This document shows, piece by piece, positions 55,271 to 64,000 of a stretch of DNA of 64,000 nt. A model generated the notes under the pieces. That model was not told the origin of the DNA. It did not search any database and saw nothing but the letters and a program-made list of their open reading frames with translations. Both the position numbers and the translations under genes were made by a program. How positions within the stretch are numbered: the first letter of the stretch is position 1; every line of letters begins with the position of its first letter. The stretch covers positions 1 to 64,000 of the forward strand of contig JAQSWQ010000007.1 in NCBI GenBank assembly GCA_029266525.1, written 5' to 3'. This stretch comes from Microvirga sp. GTDB lineage: Bacteria; Pseudomonadota; Alphaproteobacteria; Rhizobiales; Beijerinckiaceae.

Positions 55271-57055
55271 TTGTCAGCTGCGGTGTCCCCTACTAGCCTT
55301 ACCCGAGGCTTAGGCGGGCGGATCGCGGGCGTGACTGGCGGGGCGCACTATTTTGGACATGGCCGCGTGCTGATGGGCAGCCGCCACATGGTGTCGGCCG
55401 GGCATTATTCAGCCGCGCATGCCGGGTTCCTCGTGCTCGAAGCGGGCGGCAACGCGGTCGACGCCGGGGTCGCCGCGGGAATGGCGCTCGGCGTCCTGCA
55501 CAGCGATATCGTGAATGTCGCTGGCGTCGCGCCGATCATGATCCGGCTCGCGGATTCGGGCCAGGTCGTGACCATAGACGGGCTCGGCGTCTGGCCGGCC
55601 GCGGCTTCGGCTCAGTTCTTCCGCCGCGAGCATGGCGGGCGCATCCCGGAGGGACTCTTGCGGACGGTGACGCCGGCCGCACCCGCTTCCTGGATCGCCG
55701 CGCTCGAGCGCTACGGCACGATGAGCTTCGGCGAGGTCGCGCAGCACGCGATCCGCTTTGCCGCCGAGGGTTTCCCGGTTCATCCGACCATGGCGGAGTT
55801 CGTCTCGGGCCACGTCGCGGATTACGTACGCTTTCCGCAGAACGCCGCTCTCTATTTGCCGGGCGGCCGGCCCATGGCGGTCGGGGAGACCTTCGTCCAG
55901 ACGGAGCTCGCGGCGACGCTGCGGCACATGGCCGACCAGGAGAAGGCGCAGGCGCAGAAAGGCCGCAGCGCCGGGCTAGCGGCGGCGCGCGCGGCCTTCT
56001 ATGAGGGTGAAATCGCGGGAAAGATCGCCGCCTACCATCGCGAGAACGGCGGCTGGATGACCCGCCCGGACCTCGCTTCGTACCGCGTGAGCTTCGAGCC
56101 GCCGGTGCGCACGAGCTATGCCGGCGTCGAGGTCTTCTCCTGCGGGCCGTGGTGCCAGGGTCCGGTGCTGGGGCAGATTCTCGCTATCCTGGACGGTATC
56201 GACCTCCGCGCCACGGGCCACAACAGCCCACGCTACATCCATTGCCTCACCGAGGCGATGAAGCTCGCCTTTGCGGACCGTGAGGCTTGTTACGGTGATC
56301 CGCGCTTCGTCGAGGTGCCGCTCGATCGGCTGCTCTCGCCGGAATTCGCAGCGGAACGCCGCCGGCGCATCGACCCGAACCGCGCGACCTCGCATATGCC
56401 GGAGCCGGGCATTGCCTCCCCCATCGCGAGGGCTGAGGAGCCGCGCCTCGTCGCGCGCGAACCGGCGCTGTCACCCGACACCTCCTACGTCGCGGTGATC
56501 GACCGGCATGGCAACGCCTTTTCGGCGACCCCGAGCGACACCTCCTACGACACGCCGATCATTCCCGGCACGGGCTTGTGCCCCTCCTCGCGCGGCTCGC
56601 AATCCTTCACCGCGCGCGGGCACCCGAGCGAGGTGATGCCGGGCAAACGCCCGCGTCTCACGCCGAACCCGGCGATCGCGATCCTGCGGGATGGCTCGGT
56701 GATGCCTTTCGGCACGCCCGGCGGCGACGTGCAGATCCAGGCGATGCTGCAGGTCCTCCTGAACCTGGCTGTCTTCGACATGGACGTGACGAGCGCCGTC
56801 GACGCGCCACGCTTTGCGACCTACAGCTTCCCGAGCAGCTTCGAGCCGCATGAGGAGCTGCCGGGCCGCCTCATGCTCGAGGCGCGGGTAGGAGACCAGA
56901 CGGTAGAGGCGCTCAACGGCCTCGGCCACGATGCCCGGGCCTGGCCTGAATGGACAAACCAGGCCGGCGCCGTCTGCGCGGTTTCGCGCGAGCCCAGCGG
57001 CCTGCTTAGCGGCGCGGCCGACCCGCGCCGCTCGACCTACGCCGTCGGCTGGTGA
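55271..57055 (+). CDS. Gamma-glutamyltransferase family protein
   Basis: HAGFLVLEAGGNAVDAGVAAGMALGV; DTSYVAVIDRHGNAFSATPSDT catalytic Thr region; true start may be 55373. Confidence 0.9.
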   Translation: MSAAVSPTSLTRGLGGRIAGVTGGAHYFGHGRVLMGSRHMVSAGHYSAAHAGFLVLEAGGNAVDAGVAAGMALGVLHSDIVNVAGVAPIMIRLADSGQVVTIDGLGVWPAAASAQFFRREHGGRIPEGLLRTVTPAAPASWIAALERYGTMSFGEVAQHAIRFAAEGFPVHPTMAEFVSGHVADYVRFPQNAALYLPGGRPMAVGETFVQTELAATLRHMADQEKAQAQKGRSAGLAAARAAFYEGEIAGKIAAYHRENGGWMTRPDLASYRVSFEPPVRTSYAGVEVFSCGPWCQGPVLGQILAILDGIDLRATGHNSPRYIHCLTEAMKLAFADREACYGDPRFVEVPLDRLLSPEFAAERRRRIDPNRATSHMPEPGIASPIARAEEPRLVAREPALSPDTSYVAVIDRHGNAFSATPSDTSYDTPIIPGTGLCPSSRGSQSFTARGHPSEVMPGKRPRLTPNPAIAILRDGSVMPFGTPGGDVQIQAMLQVLLNLAVFDMDVTSAVDAPRFATYSFPSSFEPHEELPGRLMLEARVGDQTVEALNGLGHDARAWPEWTNQAGAVCAVSREPSGLLSGAADPRRSTYAVGW

Positions 57056-57082
57056 GCCGGCAATGATCGAAGGGAGTGGACG

Positions 57083-58147
57083 ATGAAACGACGCGACTTG
57101 CTGATCGGCTCCGGCGCCTTGATGGGCGGATCGCTTCTGCCCGGGCTACGGCACGCCGCCTTCGCGCAGGCCAAACCCTCGCAGATGGTGCTGATGACCT
57201 GGGGCGGCTTGTGGGGCGACGCCATGCGTGATGGCGCCGGCAACGCCTTCGAGAAGGAGACCGGCATCAAGATCGTTCAGGATCGCAGCGGCAGCCCCGC
57301 CGACCGCATCACCAAGATCAAGGTCAACATCGCCGACCAGAAGTTCGACCTCGTCCAGCTGCATGACGGGCTCGTCCCGCTCGCGGTGGCGCAGGGCGTG
57401 CTCGAGCCGCTCAACAAGGATTCGCCGCGGCTCTCGAACCTCAAGGACGTGGGGCCGCGCTTCATCCAGAGCCACTGGGTGGCGGCGATCTATTCGCCGC
57501 TCGGCATCATCTACAACACGAAGCTCGTCAGGAACCCGCCGACCTCCTTTGCGGATCTCTGGAAGCCGGAGTTCAAGCGCCAGATCGTGCTGCCCGAGAT
57601 TACGCATTCGATCGGCCCCTACATCATCCCGATCGGAGCGGTCGCCGCCGGCAAGCCGCCGACCGACGCCGAGGCCGGCTTCGAGATGCTGAAGAAGATG
57701 GTGGTGCAGCAGCCGATCTGGGCCAAGGACACCGACACCATCATGAACTCGCTACGCGGCGAGGACGCGGTGATCGGCCTTCTCTACAAGTCACAAACCT
57801 ACACGGTGAAAGGCTGGAAGGTGCCGGCCGAGTGGGTCTACCCGAAGGAGGGCGCGATCCTCTACAGCGCGGGCACGGCAATCGCGAAGGGCACGAAGAA
57901 CCTCGAGTTCGCGGAGGCCTTCCTAAACCTGACGCTCGATCCGAAGCTCCAGACGATCTACACTGAAAAGTTCAACTATCCGGGGACAAACAAGAACACG
58001 GAGGCGGCGCTTCCGCCGGAGCTGCAGGAGCGCGTGCAATCGACGCCCGAGGAGATGAGCCGCCTCATCGATCTCGATCACGCGACCATGGCCGAGAAGC
58101 GCCCGGAGTGGACGGACCGCTGGAACCGGATCGTTGCCGCGGGCTGA
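57083..58147 (+). CDS. ABC transporter substrate-binding protein (spermidine/putrescine type)
   Basis: Signal peptide; MVLMTWGGLWGDAMRDGAGNAFEKETGIKIVQDRSG. Confidence 0.9.
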   Translation: MKRRDLLIGSGALMGGSLLPGLRHAAFAQAKPSQMVLMTWGGLWGDAMRDGAGNAFEKETGIKIVQDRSGSPADRITKIKVNIADQKFDLVQLHDGLVPLAVAQGVLEPLNKDSPRLSNLKDVGPRFIQSHWVAAIYSPLGIIYNTKLVRNPPTSFADLWKPEFKRQIVLPEITHSIGPYIIPIGAVAAGKPPTDAEAGFEMLKKMVVQQPIWAKDTDTIMNSLRGEDAVIGLLYKSQTYTVKGWKVPAEWVYPKEGAILYSAGTAIAKGTKNLEFAEAFLNLTLDPKLQTIYTEKFNYPGTNKNTEAALPPELQERVQSTPEEMSRLIDLDHATMAEKRPEWTDRWNRIVAAG

Positions 58148-59600
58148 TCGGGGTCGCCCGCCACAGGCGCTCCATCGGCTTTCCTGGTCCGAAAACGGCG
58201 ACCGCCTCGACGTGGCGGCCGCCGCAAACCGTCTTGCGGCGGCAGGCCGTGAGGTCTGGCGCTGTCCCGAGCCGGGTGACGGCCTCGAGGCTGGCGATTA
58301 CCTCGTCGAGCTGACCCCGAAGCTCGTCGACGCCCTGCGCGGCGCGGGTCTTGCCGTCGAGTCGTGGACGGCCGCGCCCCGGTCGGAGGCGTTCCGGGTC
58401 AAGCATGCGCGCATCGCCGTGCTCGCCGGCAAGGCCTCGGCCTATCCTTACTACGGCTACTACGCGCTTGCCCTGACGCGGCTCGGCTATGCCTTTGCGG
58501 CAGTCGACGGCACCGCAATTGCGGCCGGCGCGCTCGGGGCAGAGAACATCGCCGTCCTTCCGGGTGGGTTCTCGAATTGGGGCCTCGATGCGAAGGAGGA
58601 GAGCGCAGGCGCGGACATCGCTTTCCGGCGCTTTCTCCACCAAGGCGGCGCAGCCGTCGCCTCGTGCGGCGGGGCCTACTACCTGTCGCGGGGCCGCCCG
58701 GCCTGGCTCGGAGTCGCCGATGCGCGGCCGGTCTTCACGCAGGAGTATCTGCGCACCGGCGTCGGGGTTACGACCTGCCGCCTCGCGCCGGGGCCTCTTC
58801 GCCTCGGCCTGCCGCCGACCTTGGAACTCCCCTACTATCACGGGCCCGTCTACGACGAACTCGGGCCGGACTGCACGCCGCTCGCGGAGTTTCGCGACCT
58901 TTACGGCCATGGGCGGCTGTTCATCGACAACCCGCTGTCGGAGGCGCGCTTCGCAAAGCACATGCAGGGCCGAATCGCGGCGCTCCGCGCCTCCGGTCCG
59001 CGCGGCGAGGCGGTGTTGTTCTCGCCCCATCCCGAGATGGGCGACCTCCTGCGCAAATACATGGCGATCGAGAGCTACGTTCCCCGCTACCTCCCGGTCC
59101 GCGGCGAGCTCGTGATGCGCGAGACGCTCGACAGCTTCTTGCCCGCCGAGTCACGCAGCTTCCTAATGGTGCTGAACGCCATCGACAATCTTCTGCCGCG
59201 CGCCCGCGACGGCGCCGCGCAGATAGGAGCTTCCGACGTCCCCCCGACCACTCCCATCGAGCTCGCCGCGGCGTGGCGCCGGCGCCGCGCGTCACTGAAG
59301 CCGAGCGAGGGCCCGATCGGTAGTCTCGAGCGCCGGCTCGTGGCCGGCTTTGAGCAGCGCCTGGCTCCGGCCGAGCGCCGTCTCGCCGAGCTGTTGCCTC
59401 GCGTTGCCGACGCGCCGGCCGATGGGCCCCGCATCGCAAGCTCCTTCGCCGCGATTGCCGGCCACGCCTGTGCCGCCTGGTCCGATCCGCCCGAGCGCAG
59501 ACCAGCCGAGCTGCTTCTCGAGCTGGAGCTCGCACTCCTCCTTATCGAGGCGTGGGCGCGGCTCGCCGAGCTCCACGTCGTCGCGTCCCGCCATGACTGA
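58134..59600 (+). CDS. Class I glutamine-amidotransferase-like protein (BPL_N-like domain)
   Basis: ARIAVLAGKASAYPYYGYYALALTRLGYAF; IAVLPGGFSNWG; VASCGGAYYLSRG; LFSPHPEMGD; ATGA overlap with the next ATPase. Confidence 0.75.
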   Translation: MPRADRGRPPQALHRLSWSENGDRLDVAAAANRLAAAGREVWRCPEPGDGLEAGDYLVELTPKLVDALRGAGLAVESWTAAPRSEAFRVKHARIAVLAGKASAYPYYGYYALALTRLGYAFAAVDGTAIAAGALGAENIAVLPGGFSNWGLDAKEESAGADIAFRRFLHQGGAAVASCGGAYYLSRGRPAWLGVADARPVFTQEYLRTGVGVTTCRLAPGPLRLGLPPTLELPYYHGPVYDELGPDCTPLAEFRDLYGHGRLFIDNPLSEARFAKHMQGRIAALRASGPRGEAVLFSPHPEMGDLLRKYMAIESYVPRYLPVRGELVMRETLDSFLPAESRSFLMVLNAIDNLLPRARDGAAQIGASDVPPTTPIELAAAWRRRRASLKPSEGPIGSLERRLVAGFEQRLAPAERRLAELLPRVADAPADGPRIASSFAAIAGHACAAWSDPPERRPAELLLELELALLLIEAWARLAELHVVASRHD

Positions 59601-60684
59601 GAACGCCTATCAGAACGCCGACGTCCGCTTCGAGCGCGTCACCAAGCGCTTCGGGCGGGCGGTCGCGGTGCGCGACCTCTCGCTCGACATCCCGCAGGGC
59701 ATGTTCTTCTCGCTGCTCGGCCCCTCGGGCTGCGGCAAGACCACGACCCTGCGGCTTGTCGCCGGCTTCGAGCAACCGGAAGAGGGCGCAGTCTACATCC
59801 GCAACCGCAACGTCACCGGCGTGCCGCCTTTCAAGCGCGACTTCGCAATGGTGTTCCAGAACTTCGCGCTCTTCCCGCACCTGAACGTTGCGGAGAACGT
59901 CGCATTTGGGCTGAAGATGCTGCGGGTGCCTCAAGTCCAGCGCGCCGAAGAGGTCCGCAACGCGCTTGTCCTCGTCAAGCTTGAGGGCTTTGCCGAGCGC
60001 TATCCGAAGCAGCTCTCGGGTGGTCAGCAGCAGCGCGTCGCGATCGCGCGCGCGATCGTCATGAAGCCTGTCGTGCTGCTTCTCGACGAGCCGCTCGGCG
60101 CGCTCGACAAGAACCTGCGCGAGGAGATGCAGGTCGAGCTGCGCTCGCTCCAGCGCCAATTAGGCATCACCACGGTCTTCGTCACGCACGACCAGGAGGA
60201 GGCCTTGACGATGTCGGACCGCATCGCGGTGATGCGGGACGGGCTCATCGAGCAGCTCGGCGCGCCCCGCGAGGTCTATGAGCGCCCTGCGACCGAGTTC
60301 GTCGCGACCTTTCTCGGCGCGAGCAACCTCATCGATGCGGTCGCAATCGGCAGCGAGAATGGCCGCAGCCTGGTCGAGGCGGCACCGGGCCGTTTCGCCA
60401 TAGCGAGCACCGGCTTTTCGGCGGGGCAGCGTCTCCGTCTCGCCGTGCGCCCCGAGCGGGTAAGGATTCGGCCGATCGGGGCCTCGGGCTTACCTGCGAC
60501 GGTGCGCGAGGTCGTCTACCGCGGCGCCGCGACGCACCTCTTCATGGAGAGCAAGGGCCTGCCGTTGATCGCCTTCCTCCAGAACGACACCGGCGCCTCC
60601 TCGGGCTGGCAGCCCGGGCAGGCGGTGTCGGTCGATTTCGAGCCCGACAGTGTGGTCGTACTCGACCGCACCCGCTCCGCATGA
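59593..60684 (+). CDS. ABC transporter ATP-binding protein (PotA-like)
   Basis: LLGPSGCGKTTTLRLVAGFE; LSGGQQQRVAIARAIVMKPVVLLLDEPLGALDKNLREEMQ; C-terminal TOBE region. Confidence 0.93.
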   Translation: MTENAYQNADVRFERVTKRFGRAVAVRDLSLDIPQGMFFSLLGPSGCGKTTTLRLVAGFEQPEEGAVYIRNRNVTGVPPFKRDFAMVFQNFALFPHLNVAENVAFGLKMLRVPQVQRAEEVRNALVLVKLEGFAERYPKQLSGGQQQRVAIARAIVMKPVVLLLDEPLGALDKNLREEMQVELRSLQRQLGITTVFVTHDQEEALTMSDRIAVMRDGLIEQLGAPREVYERPATEFVATFLGASNLIDAVAIGSENGRSLVEAAPGRFAIASTGFSAGQRLRLAVRPERVRIRPIGASGLPATVREVVYRGAATHLFMESKGLPLIAFLQNDTGASSGWQPGQAVSVDFEPDSVVVLDRTRSA

Positions 60685-61550
60685 GCCGCGGATTCGCGCT
60701 TGGCCCGCGCGGCGCGACGATCGCGCTGCTTATGCCGCCCCTCGCGCTGTTCGTGCTTTTTTTCGTGGCGCCGCTCGCAACGCTGTTCTGGGCGAGCCTG
60801 CACGGCTCGTCGCAGGCGCAGCTATACGGCGACGAGCTGACCCTTGCGAATTACCGCACTATCATCGAAGACCCGTTCTACCACACGATCCTGCTGCGCA
60901 CGCTCGGCACGGGCGCGACGATCGTCGGCATCACCCTCGCGCTCGGCTATGCGACCGCCTATGTGATCGCGCCGCTGCCGCCGCGTCGGCGCCTCCTGCT
61001 CCTCATGCTCCTGCTGGTGCCGCTGATGGTCAGCAACGTGATCCGCGCCTATGGCTGGATCGCGATCCTCGGCCGCCAGGGCCTCGTCAACAGCGTGCTG
61101 CGCGGGGCAGGCATCATCGACCGGCCGCTCCTGTTGCTGAACTCTTTCGAGGCCGTGGTGGTAGGGCTGATGACAATCCTCTTGCCCTATATGGTGATCT
61201 CGATAGCCAACGCGCTCAGCGCCATCGATGTGCAGTACCGCGACGCCGCCCAGTCTCTGCGCGCCTCGCCTTTCCGCACCTTCGTACACGTGACCTGGCC
61301 GTTGTCGAGCCCCGGCGTCGCCTCGGGCCTGCTCCTCGTCTTTCTCCTCACCTTGAGCGCCTACGTCACTATCACCGTGCTCGGCGGCCCTCGCACCAAG
61401 CTTCTCGTCAGCCTCGTCTTCGATTCGGTCGCTTCCTTCCGCTGGCCGCTCGCTGCGGCCCTGTCCTTCGTGCTGCTTGCCGTGGCTCTCGCCTTCTCCG
61501 GCGTGATCCTCGCGCTGTTGCGGCCGCAGAAAGTGCAGGGGAGAGGCTGA
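60681..61550 (+). CDS. ABC transporter permease (PotB-like)
   Basis: Multi-TM; VPLMVSNVIRAYGWIAILGRQGLVN; ATGA overlap. Confidence 0.92.
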   Translation: MSRGFALGPRGATIALLMPPLALFVLFFVAPLATLFWASLHGSSQAQLYGDELTLANYRTIIEDPFYHTILLRTLGTGATIVGITLALGYATAYVIAPLPPRRRLLLLMLLLVPLMVSNVIRAYGWIAILGRQGLVNSVLRGAGIIDRPLLLLNSFEAVVVGLMTILLPYMVISIANALSAIDVQYRDAAQSLRASPFRTFVHVTWPLSSPGVASGLLLVFLLTLSAYVTITVLGGPRTKLLVSLVFDSVASFRWPLAAALSFVLLAVALAFSGVILALLRPQKVQGRG

Positions 61551-62341
61551 TGACGCGCGCGCTGCTCATCGCGCTTGCAGGGCTGAGCTACCTATTGGTG
61601 CTCGGGCCGATCCTGATAGTGATCGTGACGGCGTTCTCACCGACCGAGTTCTTCGTCTTCCCGCCGCCGTCCTTGAGCCTACGCTGGTTCGCGGCGTTCT
61701 TCGAAACCGAGAGCCTTCGCGATGCATTCGTGCGGTCGGTCTGGCTTGCAGCCCTGTCCTGCGTGTGTGCGACGGTCGTCGGTACCATGGCGGCGCTCGC
61801 AATCGCGCGGCGGCGCGGATGGGTCTTCACGACGCTTCAGAGCCTCTTCCTCGCGCCGCTGATCTTCCCCGCGATCGTGTTCGGGCTATCGCTTCTGTTG
61901 TTCTTCAAGCTGATCGGCGGCGTGCCGGAGTTCCCGGGCCTCGTCATCGCCCACACGATCCTCGGCACGCCTTTCGTGGTGCGTGCGGTCTCGGCGAGCG
62001 TGCTCGCCGTCGATCCCGTGCTCGAGGAGGCAAGCGCAAGCCTGCGCGCCGGCCCCTTGCGGACCTTCCGCCTCGTCACCCTGCCGCTGATCTGGCCCAG
62101 CATCATTTCCGGTGCGCTGTTCGCCTTCATCCTTTCGCTCGGCGAGCTCAACGCGGCGCTGTTCCTCACCGGCCCCGGCGTGACGACGCTGCCGATCGAG
62201 ATCTTCAGCTATCTGCAGTTTCAGGGCGGCCAACTCGTCATCGCGGCCGCATCGGCGGTGCAGGTCGGCATCATCCTCGTGCTGGTCGTGGCGGTGGAGC
62301 GCCTCATCGGCCTGCGGCGGATCGTCCGCTCCCCGTCGTAG
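61550..62341 (+). CDS. ABC transporter permease (PotC-like)
   Basis: Multi-TM; EEASASLRAGPLRTFRLVTLPLIWPSIISGALFAFILSLGEL. Confidence 0.92.
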   Translation: MTRALLIALAGLSYLLVLGPILIVIVTAFSPTEFFVFPPPSLSLRWFAAFFETESLRDAFVRSVWLAALSCVCATVVGTMAALAIARRRGWVFTTLQSLFLAPLIFPAIVFGLSLLLFFKLIGGVPEFPGLVIAHTILGTPFVVRAVSASVLAVDPVLEEASASLRAGPLRTFRLVTLPLIWPSIISGALFAFILSLGELNAALFLTGPGVTTLPIEIFSYLQFQGGQLVIAAASAVQVGIILVLVVAVERLIGLRRIVRSPS

Positions 62342-62416
62342 CGAAGCGGGCCTTGCGTAGCGTCAGCGGATTGACAGCCGCGCGCCAGCCATGCCCTCAA
62401 TCGGACGGGGGCAACG

Positions 62417-63079
62417 TTGGGCTATCGCTTCAATTTCCGGGATGTGTTCGCGCAGCAGGACTTCCTCCTTGAGGGCCTCGTCCTGACGCTGCAGCTCTCG
62501 TTCGTGGCCATGGCGCTCGGGCTGCTCGTCGGCGTGACCGGCGCCGCGCTGCGCCTCTATGGCCCCCGCCCGGTCCGGGCGGTCGTCGCGACCTATGTCG
62601 AGGCCATCCGCAACACGCCGCTTTTGGTTCAGCTCTTTCTCGTCTTCTTCGGCCTGCCGAGCCTCGGCATCCGGCTCGACGCCACGACGGCTTCGATTAT
62701 CGCGCTCACCGTCAACCTCGGCGCCTACGCGACCGAGATCGTGCGGGCCGGGCTCCAGGCGATCCCGCGCGCCCAGATCGAAGCTGGGGTGTCGCTCGGC
62801 CTCTCGCGGCTGCAGGTCTTCCGCTACATTGTCCTGATGCCGGCGCTCAGGGTCATGTACCCGGCGCTCGCGAGCCAGTTCATCCTCCTGATGCTCGCGA
62901 CGAGCGTGGTCTCGCAGATCTCGGCGCCCGACCTCTTCCACACCGCCTCGATCATCCAGTCGCGCACCTTCCGCGATTTCGAGGTCTATATCGTGGTCGC
63001 TGCGCTCTATCTCGCGCTGGCGCTGGCCTTCCGCCTCGCCTTTGCCGGCCTCTATCAGGTGGCTTTCGCGCGAAGATGA
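62417..63079 (+). CDS. Amino acid ABC transporter permease (His/Glu/Gln/Arg/opine family)
   Basis: AIRNTPLLVQLFLVFFGLPSLGI; LGLSRLQVFRYIVLMPALRVMYPAL; non-ATG (TTG) start. Confidence 0.9.
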   Translation: MGYRFNFRDVFAQQDFLLEGLVLTLQLSFVAMALGLLVGVTGAALRLYGPRPVRAVVATYVEAIRNTPLLVQLFLVFFGLPSLGIRLDATTASIIALTVNLGAYATEIVRAGLQAIPRAQIEAGVSLGLSRLQVFRYIVLMPALRVMYPALASQFILLMLATSVVSQISAPDLFHTASIIQSRTFRDFEVYIVVAALYLALALAFRLAFAGLYQVAFARR

Positions 63080-63726
63080 TCCGCGAGTTCGGCTTCATCG
63101 ACTTCATGTACCTCCTCGCGGCGGCGCGCTGGACGGTCGCGCTCTCCGGGGTCGCCTTCCTGGGCGGAGGCTTGGTCGGCCTCCTCGTCGCGCTGATGCG
63201 CGTGACGCCGCTGGCGCCGGTGCGCTGGCTCGCCACCATCTACGTCCAGGCGGTGCAGGGCACGCCGCTGCTCGCCTGGCTGTTCCTGTTCTATTTCGGC
63301 CTTCCCCTCGTCGGTCTCGTGGTCAACCCCTGGATCGCGGCGGCGACCGCCTTCGCGATCTATGCCGGCGCCTTCCTCGGCGATATCTGGCGCGGGGCGC
63401 TCGCCGCAATCCCGCGCACGCAGTGGGAGGCGGGCGCCTCGCTCGGCTTGAGCTTCCTCGACCAGCTCCGCTACATCATCATGCCGCAGGCGGTGCGGAT
63501 CGCCATCCCGCCCACGGTGGGCTTCCTTGTCCAGCTCATCAAGAACACCTCGCTCGCCGCCGCGATCGGCTTCGTCGAGCTCACCCGCGAGGCGCAGATC
63601 ACCAATGCGTCGACCTTCCGCCCCATGACCGTGTTCGTGATCGTCGCGGCGATTTATTTCGCCATGTGCTTCCCGCTGACCCAGTGGAGCCGATACCTCG
63701 AGCAGAGGCTTCATGTCGCTCGTTGA
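63076..63726 (+). CDS. Amino acid ABC transporter permease (His/Glu/Gln/Arg/opine family)
   Basis: VQAVQGTPLLAWLFLFYFGLPLVG; EAGASLGLSFLDQLRYIIMPQAVRIAIPP. Confidence 0.92.
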   Translation: MIREFGFIDFMYLLAAARWTVALSGVAFLGGGLVGLLVALMRVTPLAPVRWLATIYVQAVQGTPLLAWLFLFYFGLPLVGLVVNPWIAAATAFAIYAGAFLGDIWRGALAAIPRTQWEAGASLGLSFLDQLRYIIMPQAVRIAIPPTVGFLVQLIKNTSLAAAIGFVELTREAQITNASTFRPMTVFVIVAAIYFAMCFPLTQWSRYLEQRLHVAR

Positions 63727-64000
63727 GCTTTCACATGTCGTCAAGCGCTTCGGGACCAACACCGTGCTCGACGACGTCTCGATGACGGTCGCGCCGGGCG
63801 AGATCATCGCGGTGATCGGGCGCTCGGGCTCGGGCAAGAGCACGATGCTTCGCTGCATCAACGGGCTCGAGCCGATCCAGGACGGCCGCATCCTGTTCGA
63901 CGGCGCCGTCGTGAACGATCCGCAGACCGACCTGCGCGCCCTGCGCCAGCGCGTCGGCATCGTCTTTCAGAGCTACAACCTCTTCCCTCACCTGTCGGTC
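63713..64000 (+). CDS. Amino acid ABC transporter ATP-binding protein, truncated by the window edge
   Basis: MSLVELSHVVKRFGTNTVLDDVSMTVAPGEIIAVIGRSGSGKSTMLRCINGLEPIQDG; ORF open at 64000. Confidence 0.9.
   Translation, partial: MSLVELSHVVKRFGTNTVLDDVSMTVAPGEIIAVIGRSGSGKSTMLRCINGLEPIQDGRILFDGAVVNDPQTDLRALRQRVGIVFQSYNLFPHLSV

Overview
This is a high-GC chromosomal window, most likely from an alphaproteobacterium of the Hyphomicrobiales/Rhizobiales type (inferred from gene content, repeats and sigma-EcfG-like promoters). It is densely coding and consists mainly of catabolic and transport operons. From left to right: (1) nucleoside catabolism (deoA, deoC, PNP, cdd) with two nucleoside-type ABC permeases; (2) a D-amino-acid transaminase, a DHDPS-family lyase and pxpBC; (3) a stress/envelope cluster (single-domain receiver, DUF3618-like protein, holin/YqjE-like protein, YihY/BrkB) with three sigma-EcfG-like promoters; (4) an oligopeptide-type ABC operon; (5) creatininase, ketopantoate-reductase-like, SDR and CoA-transferase genes, with an embedded Phd/PIN toxin-antitoxin pair; (6) hot-dog dehydratase, acyl-CoA dehydrogenase and TAXI-TRAP genes; (7) azlCD; (8) an aromatic-acid supercluster (feruloyl-CoA synthase, crotonase, thioesterase, livKHMGF, boxR, boxA, boxB, boxC, DUF309, alpha/beta hydrolase, benzoate-CoA-ligase-like); (9) an SsuABC-like transporter whose SBP has an apparent frameshift; (10) rpmB, a DUF3108-like gene, GGT, a Pot-type ABC operon with a GATase-like protein, and a His-type ABC transporter running off the right edge. 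The strongest unexplained signals are: paired boxes (consensus about GAAYTATARTGCA) spaced exactly 32 bp in two promoter regions of the aromatic supercluster, with a third copy upstream of the CoA ligase; the sigma-EcfG-like promoter set; and palindromic repeats found repeatedly at gene junctions inside operons. No CRISPR array, rRNA, convincing tRNA, prophage or transposase was found. All functional names come from reading translated motifs; no database search was run.
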